Below are positions 1 to 13,141 of a stretch of DNA of 64,000 nt, one piece after another. Each line of letters begins with the position of its first letter. Within the stretch, counting starts at the first letter, position 1. Source of the stretch: Acholoe squamosa (taxonomy: Eukaryota; Annelida; Polychaeta; Phyllodocida; Polynoidae); assembly GCA_949317995.1 (NCBI GenBank), contig OX439036.1, forward strand, positions 84,512,420 through 84,576,419. The letters run 5' to 3'. The notes under the pieces were generated by a model. It searched no databases. It was not told the origin of the DNA and saw only the letters and a program-made list of their open reading frames with translations. The position numbers were made by a program, and so were the translations under genes.

Positions 1-258
1 CTAGGTATCATTGCTAGGGAACGAAAAGCATACTTGTTGAATCCAGTCATGTTTTTTCTTGTCTATAAGGTGACCTCAGCTTTCGCTGCTTCTATAAGCC
101 ACACCAGGGGTCCATCCCCATTTGAAAGCCTTATTCCGTAAAGCGCCCCTAGTGACATATAAACCTAATGGCTATTATCATAAAGACAGTGTAATCTTTG
201 GGTTATTGTGACTTCATTGCATGAATATTATGTGGATATTGAACTTTGTTCAACTCAC

Positions 259-3200
259 CCAGTGTAGTGAACAGTTTTCTTGTCCATGTTGTTGGAAGTA
301 ACTTTCGAGAAATGATCCTATCTGCTATGACTGATGCTAAAATACTGATGACAAAGTTGGCTATGTATGGCAGTGAATTGAATAAACCATTCTGTAAAAG
401 AAGGAGTTGATTATCAACAAAAGGAAGGGAACTAATTGAAACTGATTAAGCATCAAACATATAGCCAACATGTGTGTAGACCCATTGTTTCTATGATATA
501 GAGAGTGTTTGCACTGTTTATGTGTTATTCATACAAATCCATATGTTATGGAGAGTTGTTGTAACAAATTATCATCTAGAATTACGATAACCTAGGCTAT
601 TGTCTATGAAAGAAGTGGAAAGCAAGCTGCATAGGCACTGCTTTTCAAATAAGCCCACTGTGCCTTTGAGATCCTCACACCCTCCCCCCCAATGTCCTTA
701 ATTGCTTTGAGAAAAAAAAGCCATGACCTTTGCTAAAGACAGGGTACCAACACAGTTAACGAGTTCAGACCATTTAAACATACATATTTAACGTCTTTTC
801 CTGGTTGAGCTAATATTCAATATTCACTTATTAAGTGTCTGCTTTAATACATTAATCATGGGGTTAGCCCAATGTTTACTTAGCATCAGCCTTATGTTGA
901 ATCAATGTGTGGACCAACACTGTATAAAGGCACATCAATTTTGAATTTACGTGTCAATTGTGTAGCAGATAGATCTCTGTATGATGCAATACCTATATTT
1001 GTGTCAAACAGCAAAATATGATGATATCAATCATAGCCTACCACATGCAGGCTGAATATTATGCACAACAATATACAAATAAAACAACTCACACTCTTGA
1101 TGTCAAACTTCAGGACATCTTTCATATACTGTGGAAGGGTAGAGAGTGCAACATACCAGCACCAGATATAGCACAGATCGACAAAGAACAATGCATATAC
1201 AGGGATACTCCGTAGCAAATCTTTCCATGGTATGTGCAGGCTCTGAGTGATCAGTTTAAAAAATGTCCTTGGTATTAGAATATTATAGATTCTCTTAATG
1301 AATGCCAACTCAGGTAATTGTTAATAAGGAGAGGTTCAACATAAAAATTATGAGTCTAGTGTTAGAATTAGTCACTCTTATCATTATGATAAGTTACATA
1401 GTGCCATCAGCATACACTTGAGAAGGACTATATGTTATTTGATACAGAACAATTTGATACATTCAATATCAGGATATGTACATAAATAATTTAGTTTATG
1501 TACAGGATATATTAGCCAATACAAACCATGTATTAGATAACCTTTTTAATATGTAAGAAATTTATTGACCTATAGACAGTTGGTTGCTATTACAGTAATA
1601 GCAGTATCATACTATGGAGGAAAGGATATCATCATACTGTATTTTGAGAGACGGAAGGCAGAGATGCTTGAATGTATTCTAGTTCAGCCTTGGAAATCCG
1701 TGGATGTTCTTGGGGTGAGCTGTATGCGAGTACAAACCATACTATACACCAAATCGCCACTGCTGATCCTAAAATCAGGGTCCAAGGTATGATAACACTG
1801 TACAACAAATTTTCACTTTTCGAAAAAAAATGGAGCTGAAACCCATTAATTCCTATGTATTTTGACCTGGGGAATAAAAAAAAATGACATCCGTCTTTTG
1901 CTGGCGGCTCTCAATTTTGAGATAACCATACTACCCTAGAATTGCCAATTTTCTTCCTTGGTAGCCAAACCCATATTAGTGCAAATTGTACAAACGCCAG
2001 ATTTTACATCAAATCTCATCTATTTAGATCTGATTACCCTTTCTAAACCAATGAATAGCTCAACCTTTGACCCTGTAATAGGCTGTAAAAGTAGTAAATA
2101 AGCTCAACATGTTAGCCAATCAACACTTGTTTGGGTCTTTTGTATGCAATATTGGGATCATCCCACTTCAGACCCCATTTCTAGCCTGCTAGAAGAGAAG
2201 GTAACCACTATCTTTGGTAGCATTTTTCCATCTCTGAGAGGTTGCGATGGAATCTCTCCCAATGTATGTCACTTACAGAGCCACAGTTTTTTTGGGGGAA
2301 GAATGCGAGGTCAGATGCAAGAAGTGGATCATCAAGTATGTCTTGCATGTGAGTTTCTGGTATGTGCCAGCAGTGTATCCACATTCTCTACATAGTCCTT
2401 AGCCCTGCTGTCTCCCAGAACTCCTGTCAAGACTGCTCTGAGCGTAAGCCATGACTTCCATTTACTATGTAGCCTATTTTGGCTATAATGTCAAACTACC
2501 ATCATTTTAATCACATGATCATAGATAATCCTGATGTTAAGATACAACCTTACTTACCATAAATCATGGCCGGTTGTTCTAAATGATCCAGAAGTCAGTG
2601 TTTCAAGGAAGTCAACATGGAAATTTGGCTGTCTTTTTAAGATGGTTCCCTTTGTACCAAAATGATGCAATATAACCCTGAAACCAGGGGTTATAATGCA
2701 ATGTATATGTGGCTATTTAGTGTGGGAATTCATACATCTTGCCCCCTAGTGGCATGATGCAAGGGGGACTCTTGCTTCTGGACTATTGAAACTGCTACAC
2801 CTATGCATATGGAGCGTGCTAACACCAAACACATAATATTCCATAAAACTGGTTCTGACACCCGGAATAATAGAGGCCTAGGAGCCACTTTTGGGTCAAA
2901 TATGATTTGCCACTGTGTCAGAGCTATTTATAATACCCAGACAAATGCCAGGAATGACATGAGAAAGTTGTTGGGCTACACTACATAGGTGAACATACTG
3001 AGGCTATTGCCCTCGCGGGATTTTCAGCATAAATGTCACCCTATGGATATCTCAAAATTAAGAGCCAATAGGCCGTTGTACAGTGTAATGAAACCTCATT
3101 GGTGGAATCAAGAGGTTTAGAGGGGCTACACTAGATGCTTTTTCCCCCCTTAAATGTCACATTGTGTTACAAAGTCAAATCCCATCCACAGCTTACATGG

Positions 3201-5869
3201 GGAAGGGGGATGAGTACAGAAGACAAAAGGAAGATGTAAGCCATAGGTAAGATAGGGATTGTTAGTACTAGCTATATTAAAAACATGAGTAAGGATGTGT
3301 GGAATAAAAGCGATCTACCACACCATAACCAGTTTATCACACTGCGTTAAAAAGTAAACAGTTGCGACCTAATTCTAAACAGCATGTCATCAGCTTGGTG
3401 GATGTTGTATGTACCAGACACATGCTTACCAAAAACATAGAATATTGAAGGCCAACCACCATCAAATCCATGTTGACAAAGTATTCCAGATAATATAGAG
3501 CTGAGCACTGAGCCTACAGGTGTACCTAAAAGATGAAATACTTCATTTTTATGCTTTTATAAACTTTGTTTGTTGAGCATATATCATGGAATTGCATAAT
3601 ATCATAGAAATAACCTATTCCTCATGATGCTGTGCATTTGTTCATGCTCAAATATCTAAAGAGAGAAATTTATGATACTGCAAGTAGAAGATTTAAAGGT
3701 TCCCATAAATATTAATTTTATCTTTTATACCCCTCAAAAAGTGGTGCAGGGCAGCATCAGACAGAATTGTGCATAGTAAAAAGGAACAGGTCCTTAGTCA
3801 GACCTGCAGCATACCAAGTGATGGAGGACCCACCCTTTTCCTTTGCATTTATCAGATTTCACAATAAAGCAATCATCACCTTATCAATAGACTATTGGAT
3901 TAATATCTGTTCATGGAAACTTAGAATGGTTCTATAAGGCGCCCATTTCATTATTAAATTGTCTAGACCTCATGTGTCTAGTTTTAAGGAAGTAAGTATA
4001 CACACCTGCACTAAATACTGCAAGGAGAACCGATCTTTCATGAGGAGGAGCCCATCTTCCATAAAGTTGATAAAATCCAGGAAAAAACACACCCTATGGG
4101 ATTAACAGGGATTACCATGATTATTACAAGCAATTGCAAGCACCACGATAAAGATGTTACCCCTGAGGATGAGTGTGAATTTGAAAAGGCTTTTCCAGAA
4201 ACCAGCCCATCAAACTGGCTTCTATACAATGATATAGGTCATGGGTCCTGTGAATATCATGTATAGAAACATCTTTATGCGGCATGCATAGCTTGGGGTA
4301 ATTAGCTCATGTACTCTTGACTAGATGATAATATTATAATCTAACACATATTATACTGGGTCTAAACCTTGTACTTACTGATGAAAAGCCTTTTAATGCC
4401 TGGACAACCATGAGTAGGTACACACTAGCTCTGGCTGCAACTGGTGTCAGTAAGGTGAGGGCTGTCATCATAGACATACCTGCATCATGCAAAATATATG
4501 ACAATATTGAATAATGTTTTCTTATTGACAGTGATATGCAAAGATGAATAGCACAAGGATTATGAATTAGTTTTAAATAAATGTTATTTAAACATGACTC
4601 ATCTTAAAAATGAACATGCAACCAAACTAACGACTGATTGATGGCAATTTCCACCAATGTATTCTAGGTCTGATGGTATGGCTTGGCCTAGTCTTACCTA
4701 CACCTAGGATCCGTTTGGCTCCTATTCTGTTAGACAGCCATCCCCCTGGAAATTGTGTCAATATATAGCCTATGTAGTAGGATGATAGAACAAACCCACG
4801 TAGTTCTCTTGACCAAGTGAACTCTCCATTCTGTTGCAATTGTAAAATACAATATCCATTAACATTGGATTTGAGATAACACATAAGTATAACTGATCGA
4901 ATAATTATTAGAGAATCAATCAGAATGTTTTGGCTACTGTGTAAACCATCTTTTTAGAATAAGTTGTGCCTTATCATAAACATCCCAAGCCAACTAACAT
5001 CCCCTGTCATTTTGAGTACTGATTCAGTAAATGTACCACTTTCAAGCTATCAAGTGGTGCCTTAGACTAGTTTACTCTTTTACAACTTACTCTTTTCTTT
5101 CCATCAGCATATATTGACCCAAAGGAAATGTTGCTATTGTTATGGACGGTGTGATTGCTGTCCACCCTTGGTTGACTGGTCATACAGACAATGGCCACAC
5201 TCATATTGGCCCTCATCATGTACATGAAGATACTTCCAAAGAATGACAGCATACACAGTGTGAACCTGCACGAGGTCCACCATGGTACTGAAAATATATA
5301 TAGTTATCCCTCGATATGGGAGCAAAAATGATATAAACTAATATATTGCCACAATATTGGGTCATCATTTTAATGTTCCATAGGTCCATGCATGGAAAGT
5401 AATATTGTAATGCAGGTGTTGCCCCAATGTCTGATTTTCAAGTAGTCAGCCAATACAGTAATACTGGTAAAGGTCAATTATAATTTCTTAATTGGCATTT
5501 AGTTAATAGACCTGAGTTTAGCTGTACTGGTCAAATTATTTCTGGCTAGACCATCAGCTTATAGGGGGATCAAACAATACACCCTAGGCTACCTTCTCCC
5601 CTATCTGACCATAACCATATGGTCCCAGGCACCTTGTGCGGAGCAGGGGTAATGTTATTCCATATCATACACCAGATCCCTCTATGAATGAATGACTATT
5701 GAATACTCATATATTTGTGATAATCAATCAATTCGGTAGCAATTCGGACACCATGACATTTTAGGTAAATTTCAGAGGTCCTTTACTAATATTGATTTCC
5801 TCTTGTCAGTGCCATGGTCTATACACAGCGTTGGCATTTACCTGAATCTATCCCTAAGACATCAGGCAT
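259..5869 (-). CDS. SLC17 family anion transporter (sialin-like), 3' end outside window
   Basis: Multi-pass carrier of the major facilitator superfamily. The SLC17 family moves sialic acid, glutamate, urate or phosphate across lysosomal, vesicular or plasma membranes. Coding exons read on the minus strand, joined by GT/AG sites with matching phases: 5842-5869 (start MPDVLGIDS), 5091-5287, 4698-4830, 4379-4479, 4006-4093, 3430-3525, then 1093-1242 and 259-391. Family landmarks: [10 protein letters not shown] in TM1; N-glycosylation sequons in the luminal loop (NHT, NNS, NIS); [20 protein letters not shown] across TM2-loop-TM3; [48 protein letters not shown]; and LPY. The exon expected between 3430 and 1242, covering the loop before IPWKDLL, was not found; it may be diverged, lost or in unread sequence. 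The last exons lie before base 1. The tiny first exon is the least certain. Family is sure; substrate and subfamily are not. Confidence 0.88.
1243..3429. other. Long intron region of the SLC17 gene, no exon found
   Basis: These 2.2 kb separate the exon ending FYVFG from the exon starting [13 protein letters not shown]17 proteins normally have about 30-40 residues between these points, so at least one exon of roughly 100 nt should lie here. A strong minus-strand donor is visible near 2558, but the frames before it do not resemble the family. No other clear coding or repeat feature is seen. Confidence 0.4.
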
Positions 5870-5940
5870 GACCCCAGACCAGGACTGTTTGATCCCCAGT
5901 CAGTGCCCAATCACCCATGAATATAAATGTGAAGAACCCT

Positions 5941-6062
<122 letters not shown>

Positions 6063-6078
6063 CATAACTACATATTTA

Positions 6079-7577
6079 TGAAGAGATTGGTTCCAAACGC
6101 AATAAATGCCATTTTGAAAAAAGAGGGAAATTTTTCTGATGCATGCGATCAATAGTCACAGATCATCATCAAATAGGTTGTCTTTGCCTCCCTTTCAAAA
6201 GATTCTTTAAAAAAAGAGATGTAGTTAAGCTTTTCATGTAGTCTGGTTGTCAAGGCTTAGAGCTTGAAGGGGAACCATGGTTGTGCTTATCTGTGAAGCA
6301 TAATAAGTGAGCTACGGGGGTCAGAACAAGGTATTTTTTCTACTTGCTACAAAAGAAAAAATAAACAGCCAAATGCTTATTCATTTCATCTAGTAAATGC
6401 CCCCTAGGGTAGAGAATCTTTTTGGTTACAATCAGGGATCCATGGATAACCTTTTGTGGTGACTGGGTGCATAAAACCTTTTGTGTAATTGATGAGTGGT
6501 TTTGTCTATGACCTTTTTTGGGTTTCCTTACTCTAGGAAAGGCACACTACATGAACTAATAAGATTAACCATGCAGAGACCTTTACATGTACCTATGTAG
6601 CACACAAAAGAAATTGAACCTAGCTGTTAAAGTGTATGGCCCAGAGGCTATAATCTGATTTTGGGGTAGTTTACATGTGGTCATGTCTACAACAATACAT
6701 GAAGCCATACTACTAGGTGATTCATATTTCACTATCCTTATTATGTGCGCCTTATACCTTTCTATAAGCAATAAGTTTGGTTAACATATTCCACATAGTA
6801 CCAGAGATATAATAAGAAAAGTATAGGTGTGGTCACATCTACGACCGTGGTCACATCTACAACCATGGATATGTTTACAGTTTTCAGGTCAGGTGCTTGA
6901 TACTTGGCTCTCCTTGTTATGGGTGAAGTATACCGTATTATGAAATGAACATTGAAAGTTGATGAGATTATTCTATCTTAATGCAACTCTGAACAATGGC
7001 ATTGAATACAAATGCGTGGTCACGTCTATGACCATGGTCACGTCTACAATCATGAATGCAGTCATACTGGAAGGTGCTTGGTATCTAAGTATAACCATTA
7101 TAATTATGTTAGTTGTTCCTTGATATGAAAGGAACAATGCATATTAGTAAGGATATTCTGCCTCACTGCAACTCTGAGCTATGGCATTGAATATAAAGTG
7201 TTTGGTCACATCTAAGACCATGTAATAAGGCATGATACTGTGGGCCTAAATATATCTTTAACCTTCCCCCATATATATAGGCAGTATAGCCCAACATATG
7301 TACCTTATTCACACAAAAGGATTTGAACATTCTGCAAGGTTTATTATTAACCCATCTGACCAGCTATTTGACGATGATCCATGACTATTGGTCATACATG
7401 TTAGAGATGGTTAATTGCTATAAAGAAACAATTTTCTTTGAAAAATATATTTTTCATCTGTCCAGAGTCTACTTTGTAAAGGATTTATCATGATAGCACT
7501 TAAGGGGAACACTACAAACATGGGTATATGCTGAAAATCTGTAATGGATTTGTTGCGTTTTGGAACCAAACTCTTCA
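6079..7577 (-). mobile_element. Inverted-repeat element copy 1 (pair at 26.65 kb), with about 1.25 kb extra interior
   Basis: The ends are inverted copies of a motif related to AGTTTGGTTCCAAAACGCAA (6079-6117 and about 7548-7577). About 7400-7577 matches 26651-26840 in reverse orientation with many shared words. The other copy is only about 245 bp, so this one carries roughly 1.25 kb of extra sequence, including scattered repeats of a word like GGTCACATCTACGACCATGG at 6830-6870, 7017-7055 and 7200-7220. No transposase frame is seen. Reads as a non-autonomous DNA element; superfamily not assigned. Confidence 0.6.
6828..7222. repeat. Scattered GGTCACATCTACGACCATG repeats
   Basis: Several imperfect copies of a 20-25 bp word, some directly doubled, are spaced 170-190 bp apart. 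Longer flanking words (for example CTGAACAATGGCATTGAATA and CTGAGCTATGGCATTGAATA) repeat with the same spacing, so this is a degenerate tandem array with a unit near 185 bp. Confidence 0.6.
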
Positions 7578-7824
7578 TATGTTCGTAGCAGTTGCATCCC
7601 CAGTTGCCTTTGAATGTCATCAAGAAATGATATACTCACACTAGGATTTAGAACTTAACCATATGTCAAAACCACAACTGATGTGTCTTCCTGCTTTAGT
7701 CACTGTGGGGATAGCGATGGCCGTAGAGCAGTTTACAGCTCTTAGTTCCGTTGAGTGACCTTGGAGCTTCCTATAGTTTAGCATTGCAACTGATGTACCG
7801 TAAAGCATTTCTGTGATGCATCGT

Positions 7825-8150
7825 AAAGCATAAAGCTATTTCTACTGATGATCTCTGTGAAGCTATCACTGTGTCCAAGGTTTTACCTGCATATTCCAGG
7901 AACACAGCCTGCAGGTCCTCCAGGAGCGGAGCATTTTGGTGAGATTCCCCCTTTACTATGTGCATCATGCACTGTCAACTTTCAAAGTAAAGCAAAAGGC
8001 TATTTTTACTGATGATCTCCATGAAGGTGTCATTATGACCAAGGACTGACCCAGACATTCCAGGTGAACAGCCTTAAGGTCTATTATGAGAGGAGCATTT
8101 AGTGGGGTTTCCCCATTTGCTATGTATGCCTTCTACATTGTAAACTTTCA
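7825..8150. repeat. Tandem duplication, unit about 155 bp
   Basis: Two diverged direct copies. Both contain TTTTTACTGATGATCTC or TTTCTACTGATGATCTC, then a CCAGGNNAACAGCCT block, GGAGCATTT, and a CCCC(A/C)TTTGCTATGT or CCCTTTACTATGT block ending in an AACTTTCA word. Copies begin near 7837 and 7995. No coding frame continues across both. Confidence 0.7.
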
Positions 8151-8770
8151 TGAAACCTGTATAAGACCATGTAGTGATGCAGTCCATCTAATAATATTGT
8201 CATAATGTGTATGCTTAGAGCAATACATGCATTATTTTTTGTCTATTGATGTATTGTAAAGCTTACCTACTTATAAGTGCCAACTATATTGCTTCATGCT
8301 GATGTCCGTAAAGTGTCAGAAGCTTGCAACTAGGTGAGGGGTCTGTAAATATCCTTTCTATTTGTTTAGAACAACAATTGTAGTGTTAGACGTACATTAA
8401 ATTGTGTGTAGGTTTTCAGCATTTTCTGTCTATACTGCTTGGCTAAATACAATAAAAACACTACATTTGTGTCTAAGTGTGTACTTGGGAGCAGGAAATT
8501 AGGTACATATATATCTAGCATTGTATGCTGTGTAGGCGTATGCTTGGTTTAGACACCAATAATGCACAAAGATAAAGTGTGTTTTTTTCTGGTTGGAATC
8601 TCAGTGATAGCATACTGGTATCAGTAACTATTTTTCCTTCCACCGGAATCATTTCTCATGGTAGAAAGATATAATATTATATGAAAATATGAATAGTTTT
8701 AGTTCTGGTTTTGTCCACCACGGGACAATATATGGGCAGAGCACTGTAAGATAAGCCAACAGACAATTGA

Positions 8771-8805
8771 CACTGAATATCCAATTTTTCATTGGATATT
8801 CAGTG
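8771..8805. repeat. Perfect 15-bp inverted repeat (hairpin)
   Basis: Arms CACTGAATATCCAAT (8771-8785) and ATTGGATATTCAGTG (8791-8805) are perfect reverse complements around a 5-nt spacer. It could be the core of a small palindromic element; no further ends were identified. Confidence 0.85.
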
Positions 8806-8960
8806 ATGTTACTCACCTTATCCATATGTAAGGCAAACATTACATTTATGGAATGCAGAAGGAACGTTTTCAGGAGGAAATATAATTATGAAACTTCCTG
8901 GTTGCTATGGAAATCATCCCATTTACTTGACCCAAATTTTGCCCCAGATACTTTGAAAAT

Positions 8961-9106
8961 TAACCCTTTAAACTCCGCTAATGCAGGAGTGCATCATGTC
9001 CATCGGTCATTATGATGCATCAATGACGTGCTGGCGAGTCTGCATTCATGCATCATGACGACCAATGGACATGATGCATTAATGCAGCAGAGGCCCTTAA
9101 AGGGCT
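8961..9106. mobile_element. Palindromic MITE-like element ending in TAACCCTTTAA / TTAAAGGGCTA
   Basis: About 146 bp that folds on itself. The left arm contains TGCATCATGTCCATCGGTCA; the right arm contains the near reverse complement TGACGACCAATGGACATGATGCA. Outer ends are TAACCCTTTAA and TTAAAGGGCTA. The internal GATGCATCATG word and the TTAA-bearing end recur at the large 51-bp array at 30.17-31.09 kb, so the two appear to be the same family. No open frame. Confidence 0.75.
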
Positions 9107-10165
9107 AAGGAACCAAGAACAAAATACAGACCTTGAAAATTCCTTTTATAGCCATTTTTATGATCAAACCATCACATCTGGTTGGTTAATTCCTTTCCAA
9201 CGAAACTGAACTTTTACTGTATTTACTAATTTCACTGGAATATAAAGCATTTACATCTTATTTTCCATTTTCAGTAAGGCAGACCAACCCATGTTTGGCA
9301 GGCGATTACAACAAATCTACAGGGAATATTTAAGACATGTCATCCTAAAGCCTGTGACTTAGACTTTAAAATGCTATTACCCCGTGGAGGCACGTTGTCC
9401 CTCACCTGCCCCCTAATACTTTTGAAGGAGTGGTGACATATAATTATACCTTCAATTTACTTACCAGCCTGTGTTTGTATATTTGAGTTACCCTTTTCCT
9501 TTTCCATCCTCGACATGATCGCACCGTTCATCAGGATACACAGCTTTATATTATTAGCATTCTATATTATGCCCTTGTCATGTTATATACAAGGATTACA
9601 AGAGTCTCACATCTGATTGGCAGTGTACATATATGTTTGATATCTTGGGATTACTGGTAGTCATTAGGTACACGCATTACCGTATCACTTTATTGGGACT
9701 AAGCTGATAATCCGTTAAGCTGACAAACACAATTATGTTGATAGTGATGAGGTATGTACCTTTCTACGTTACATTCTTAATCTGTGCATATGAAAGCTGC
9801 TCATCATTGTGAAAACACCTTTCCTTATGTAAAATACTTTATTCTGTGATGTGAGCAATACATTCCATATGTGAGCCGTACCACATTCCATATGTAAGCC
9901 GTGCCACTGAGCTACTGAAGGGATTTCTAAAAAGATTGTGTCAAAATTTCAATTTGGAAGAATGGGTGCTTTCCACCATGGCAACCAGAAATTGCCATAT
10001 ATGTCAATTTCTTATGATGCCATGGCAACAAACATTCATTTTGCATTCCAAAAATAGAATGTTTTCAGTGGAGATGGAATAATTCTAAGCATACCACTGC
10101 ATGGATTCCCCATCTAAAAATTGTTATAAAGCATTTTTTTGGCATATTTCTCAGTGTTTTACCCA
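9107..10165. other. Intergenic, nothing recognised
   Basis: AT-rich sequence without a supported exon, RNA gene or paired repeat. It contains small local duplications (for example CACATTCCATATGTGAGCC and CACATTCCATATGTAAGCC near 9860-9900). Confidence 0.4.
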
Positions 10166-10523
10166 TGTAGTGGTTCGTTTTTTTAGTTAGATATCAAATC
10201 ATAACGAAAAGAGTAGAAGTTTCCGGGTAGGCACTAAGCTTTTATTTTAATCTTAGTTACATACGCTCACAGCCTATAGAGACTACATGCCGGATGGCAT
10301 TCGGTTACCCGTAGGTAACAGTAGAAGTGTGCTGAGCAGTGGTAGGACCACTACTGGTGAACTACTGTAGGAACTGCCCTTATATAGGGGAAAAGCCCGC
10401 GGAACTCAGACCCGTCACCTCCCACCTGGACTCCTCCATCACACCCTGAGACCTTGGTCTGAGTCCCATGGGTACATGAACATTACGAGTGTAATATTAT
10501 AACATAAATACCATACCCTTACA
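10166..10523 (-). repeat. Probable LTR of the Gypsy fossil
   Basis: Read on the minus strand it begins TGTAAGGGTATGG, just after a purine-rich GGGGTGCAG tract, and ends near CCACTACA, giving TG...CA ends. It contains TATATAAGGGC and AATAAAAGC, the usual LTR promoter and polyadenylation signals. The first about 120 bp are closely matched at 53675-53790 in the opposite orientation. Exact 3' edge is inferred. Confidence 0.65.
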
Positions 10524-10888
10524 CTGCACCCCTTAGAAAATAACTTGAGGGTAATTAAACTGCAGTGTATTAATAACCTAATAAGTAATTGTCTTACAAT
10601 ACTATTTAAGGGGTATTAATTACACTCACTCGATGTGAAAAAGGCTACAGTATGAGACTATCATATTTATGAAGAATTATACAATAATAGCATCGAGTAT
10701 CCTTCATAACAGTTCCGTATGTAACCTTATAAAGTGTCAATATATTAGTGATCATATCAACCGAAAAAGTTCACATAACTTTTTATATTTTATGGTTACC
10801 ATGACAACCACAGTTGTAAGATAATATATCACAGACCACATTGACTTTGACAATTATAGAATCCTGGAAAGGACTTGTGGACATATTA

Positions 10889-11468
10889 TGTGAGCCAGCA
10901 AGCAGAAATGGGGGTTCCTGCGGGATTTAGTACCTGTTTTAGCCATCAGGGGGCATCATTATGGGCTAGAATAGGAAAATGCCTAAAACTGTTTTAGAGT
11001 ACTTTTTCATGGAGAATTCAATGATTTTTGTTAAAACGTTCTATTTTGGGTGGAAAGGGTTCAAACAAGGCATGTAAAAAGAAGGTTTTTGGGCCTAAAT
11101 AGGCATTTTTGTTGATTTCTGTTGCTATGGAAACATGATTTTCATTCTAAATAAGAAAATCAGTGATCTCAATTGAAGGTATGTTTCACCAGGTTTACTA
11201 TGGTGAAAACAGAACGAAAATACCATTTCTAGTTCAAAAGTTATGGGCAAAAGAATTAAAAAATTATTCTGATTTAGCTAATTAGCATAAATTATGCTAA
11301 TTTTAGATGTATCTCATAACCAATTAGATGTAGAGCTTATTGCCATTCAGGAAATGGTCATAACTACGCATATATAGCAAGCCATTCCTTTAAGACTAAC
11401 AGGAGTATCTTCTCTTGCAAAATATCACTGAAAAGCTAGTGATCTGAATATTAAAGTTGACTTTTAGC
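10889..11468. mobile_element. 580-bp interspersed repeat, copy 1 (inverted copy at 27092-27673)
   Basis: Begins TGTGAGCCAGCAAGCAGAAA and ends near ACTTTTAGC. The whole length is collinear with the reverse complement of 27092-27673, including the AATTAGCATAAATTATGCTAATT palindrome and a TTGCTATGGAAACATGATTTT or TTTCCATGGCAACAGAAAT block. No coding frame or terminal inverted repeat was recognised, so the class is unknown. Confidence 0.8.
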
Positions 11469-13141
11469 ACATAGCACCCTTCCTCCTTGCCTCTGCACAT
11501 ATTATGACATAATTACAGGAACTATATCTGGAAAAAAACTTTGACTTAGTAAAAAGATATATAGCACCCACACTGGTGTGCTTTTTATATGAACACAATT
11601 AGGTAATAATACAATATAATAATTAGAGATGTCCACTATCTGCCCATAGTGGTGTTTCAACTGTGACAACTCACAAGGTATTATGGAGATTATAGATAGC
11701 GCAAGCATATCCACAGGATTATCTGTCCATAACCATAGGTACATAGTAACAGGTCATTTTACATGAACTCACGATCGGCTCGGGTATACATTGAACTAGG
11801 TCACAACATATAACAATACACAGTACAGGACACCACACTCCTTGTGTTAACTGGTTAGGTTATGGCAGTCCCCAGCAACCTAGGACTGTGTTGAAGAGGT
11901 TTTGAGGCCTCTTTTATTGACCGGATATCCATAAGAGCCTTTTCCAAGGTTTTCTTACCCTTAGAAGAACCTTTCCTCTTATCTTTACCTGAGCCCTGCT
12001 TTGCTCAATGTGTTACTAGTGAAAGCCATAGAAACTTCCACCCCACCCTGGACCTGGGATAAGGCAGCTTCTATACTATCGTTACTAGCATCAGTATCTA
12101 GAATGAAATGATCATTCTCTCTCGGATATTTCAATACAGGTGTACTAGTAAACAATTCCTTTATTTGCATAAGGGCCTCGTCTTGCTCGGATCCCCAGGG
12201 AAAATGCTCTTTTCTAACACCAGGTATCCAATGGGACAAACTCTGTATAGGAAAGGCGACCCAGGAATATCCTGGTATAAAGTGCCTATAGTAGGAACAA
12301 AAACCAAGGAAAGATCAGACTTCTTTAGCATTCGTGGGTGCCTGCCAATTTGACACAGCATCCAGTTTCTCCAGATCGGCTTTATTCCCCCCATTCGAGA
12401 TTATTCTTCCTAAGTAGTTAATGGATCTCATAAAGAGACCATTAGACATGATTCTCTCTAGAACCATACCTAAGTTTTCTAAGCATTCTTCAAAAGTCTT
12501 ACCAAAGACTATCACATCATCCAAATAGACCAGACATTTCTTCCATAATAGATCACTTAATAAAGTTTCCATCATGGCTTTGAATGTCACTGGTGCATTA
12601 CATAACCCAAACGGCATAACATTATATTGGAATAGTCAAACTTGACTGAAAAATGCTGTCTTTTCAATATCCTTCGGATGCATATCCACTTGCCAGTACC
12701 CGGATTGTAAGTCTAAAGAGCAATACCATTGATTGCCTCCAAGGGAGTTTATAGTCTCACCAATCCGTGGCAATGGATATGAATTCTTCTTGGTCATACC
12801 ATTCAACTTTTGGCAATCTATGCAAAAACAGATGGTACCATCTTCCTTGGTCACCATGCACACAGGGCTTGACCAAGGACTTGAGGATGGTATGATAACA
12901 TCCTGTTCAAGCATTAAGTTTTAGCTATCTCTTCCTCAGCAACCCGTTTCTTGGCTAGAGGAAGTCTCCTATACGGAATCTTAAAAGGTTCATTCCCACC
13001 GGTGTCAATTATATGAAGTACTTTGTCAGTACGTCCCAATTTTTCACCTGGTGCTGCAACAGCTTTTCTGTACTTTTTTTTCCTTCTTAACTGAGTCCTC
13101 CATTGATTATCTATTGATTAATCGTGTAATAAAATAAGTAG

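Larger units (their letters stand above)
10166..13080 (-). mobile_element. Gypsy-type LTR retrotransposon fossil (pol and 3' LTR)
   Basis: Old, broken Ty3/Gypsy-class element on the minus strand. Recognisable parts in order: reverse transcriptase (about 12915 to 12315), with MPFGLCNAP and LVYLDDVIVF of the YxDD-type active site; RNase H (about 12250 to 12000), with ILDTDAS; then non-coding sequence to a purine-rich stretch and a probable 3' LTR at 10523-10166. The LTR starts TGTAAGGG, ends CTACA, and carries a TATATAAG box and an AATAAA signal. A 580-bp unrelated repeat (10889-11468) sits between pol and the LTR. No gag, 5' LTR or complete frame is seen; several breaks make it non-functional. 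An LTR relative is at 53675-53790. It lies just downstream of the Cys-loop receptor stop codon. Confidence 0.8.

Noticed and set aside
2544-2640. The missing SLC17 exon, judged by a strong donor near 2558
   Set aside because: The frame needed to join phase 0 to the next exon has a stop just before the donor, and no family residues are present.
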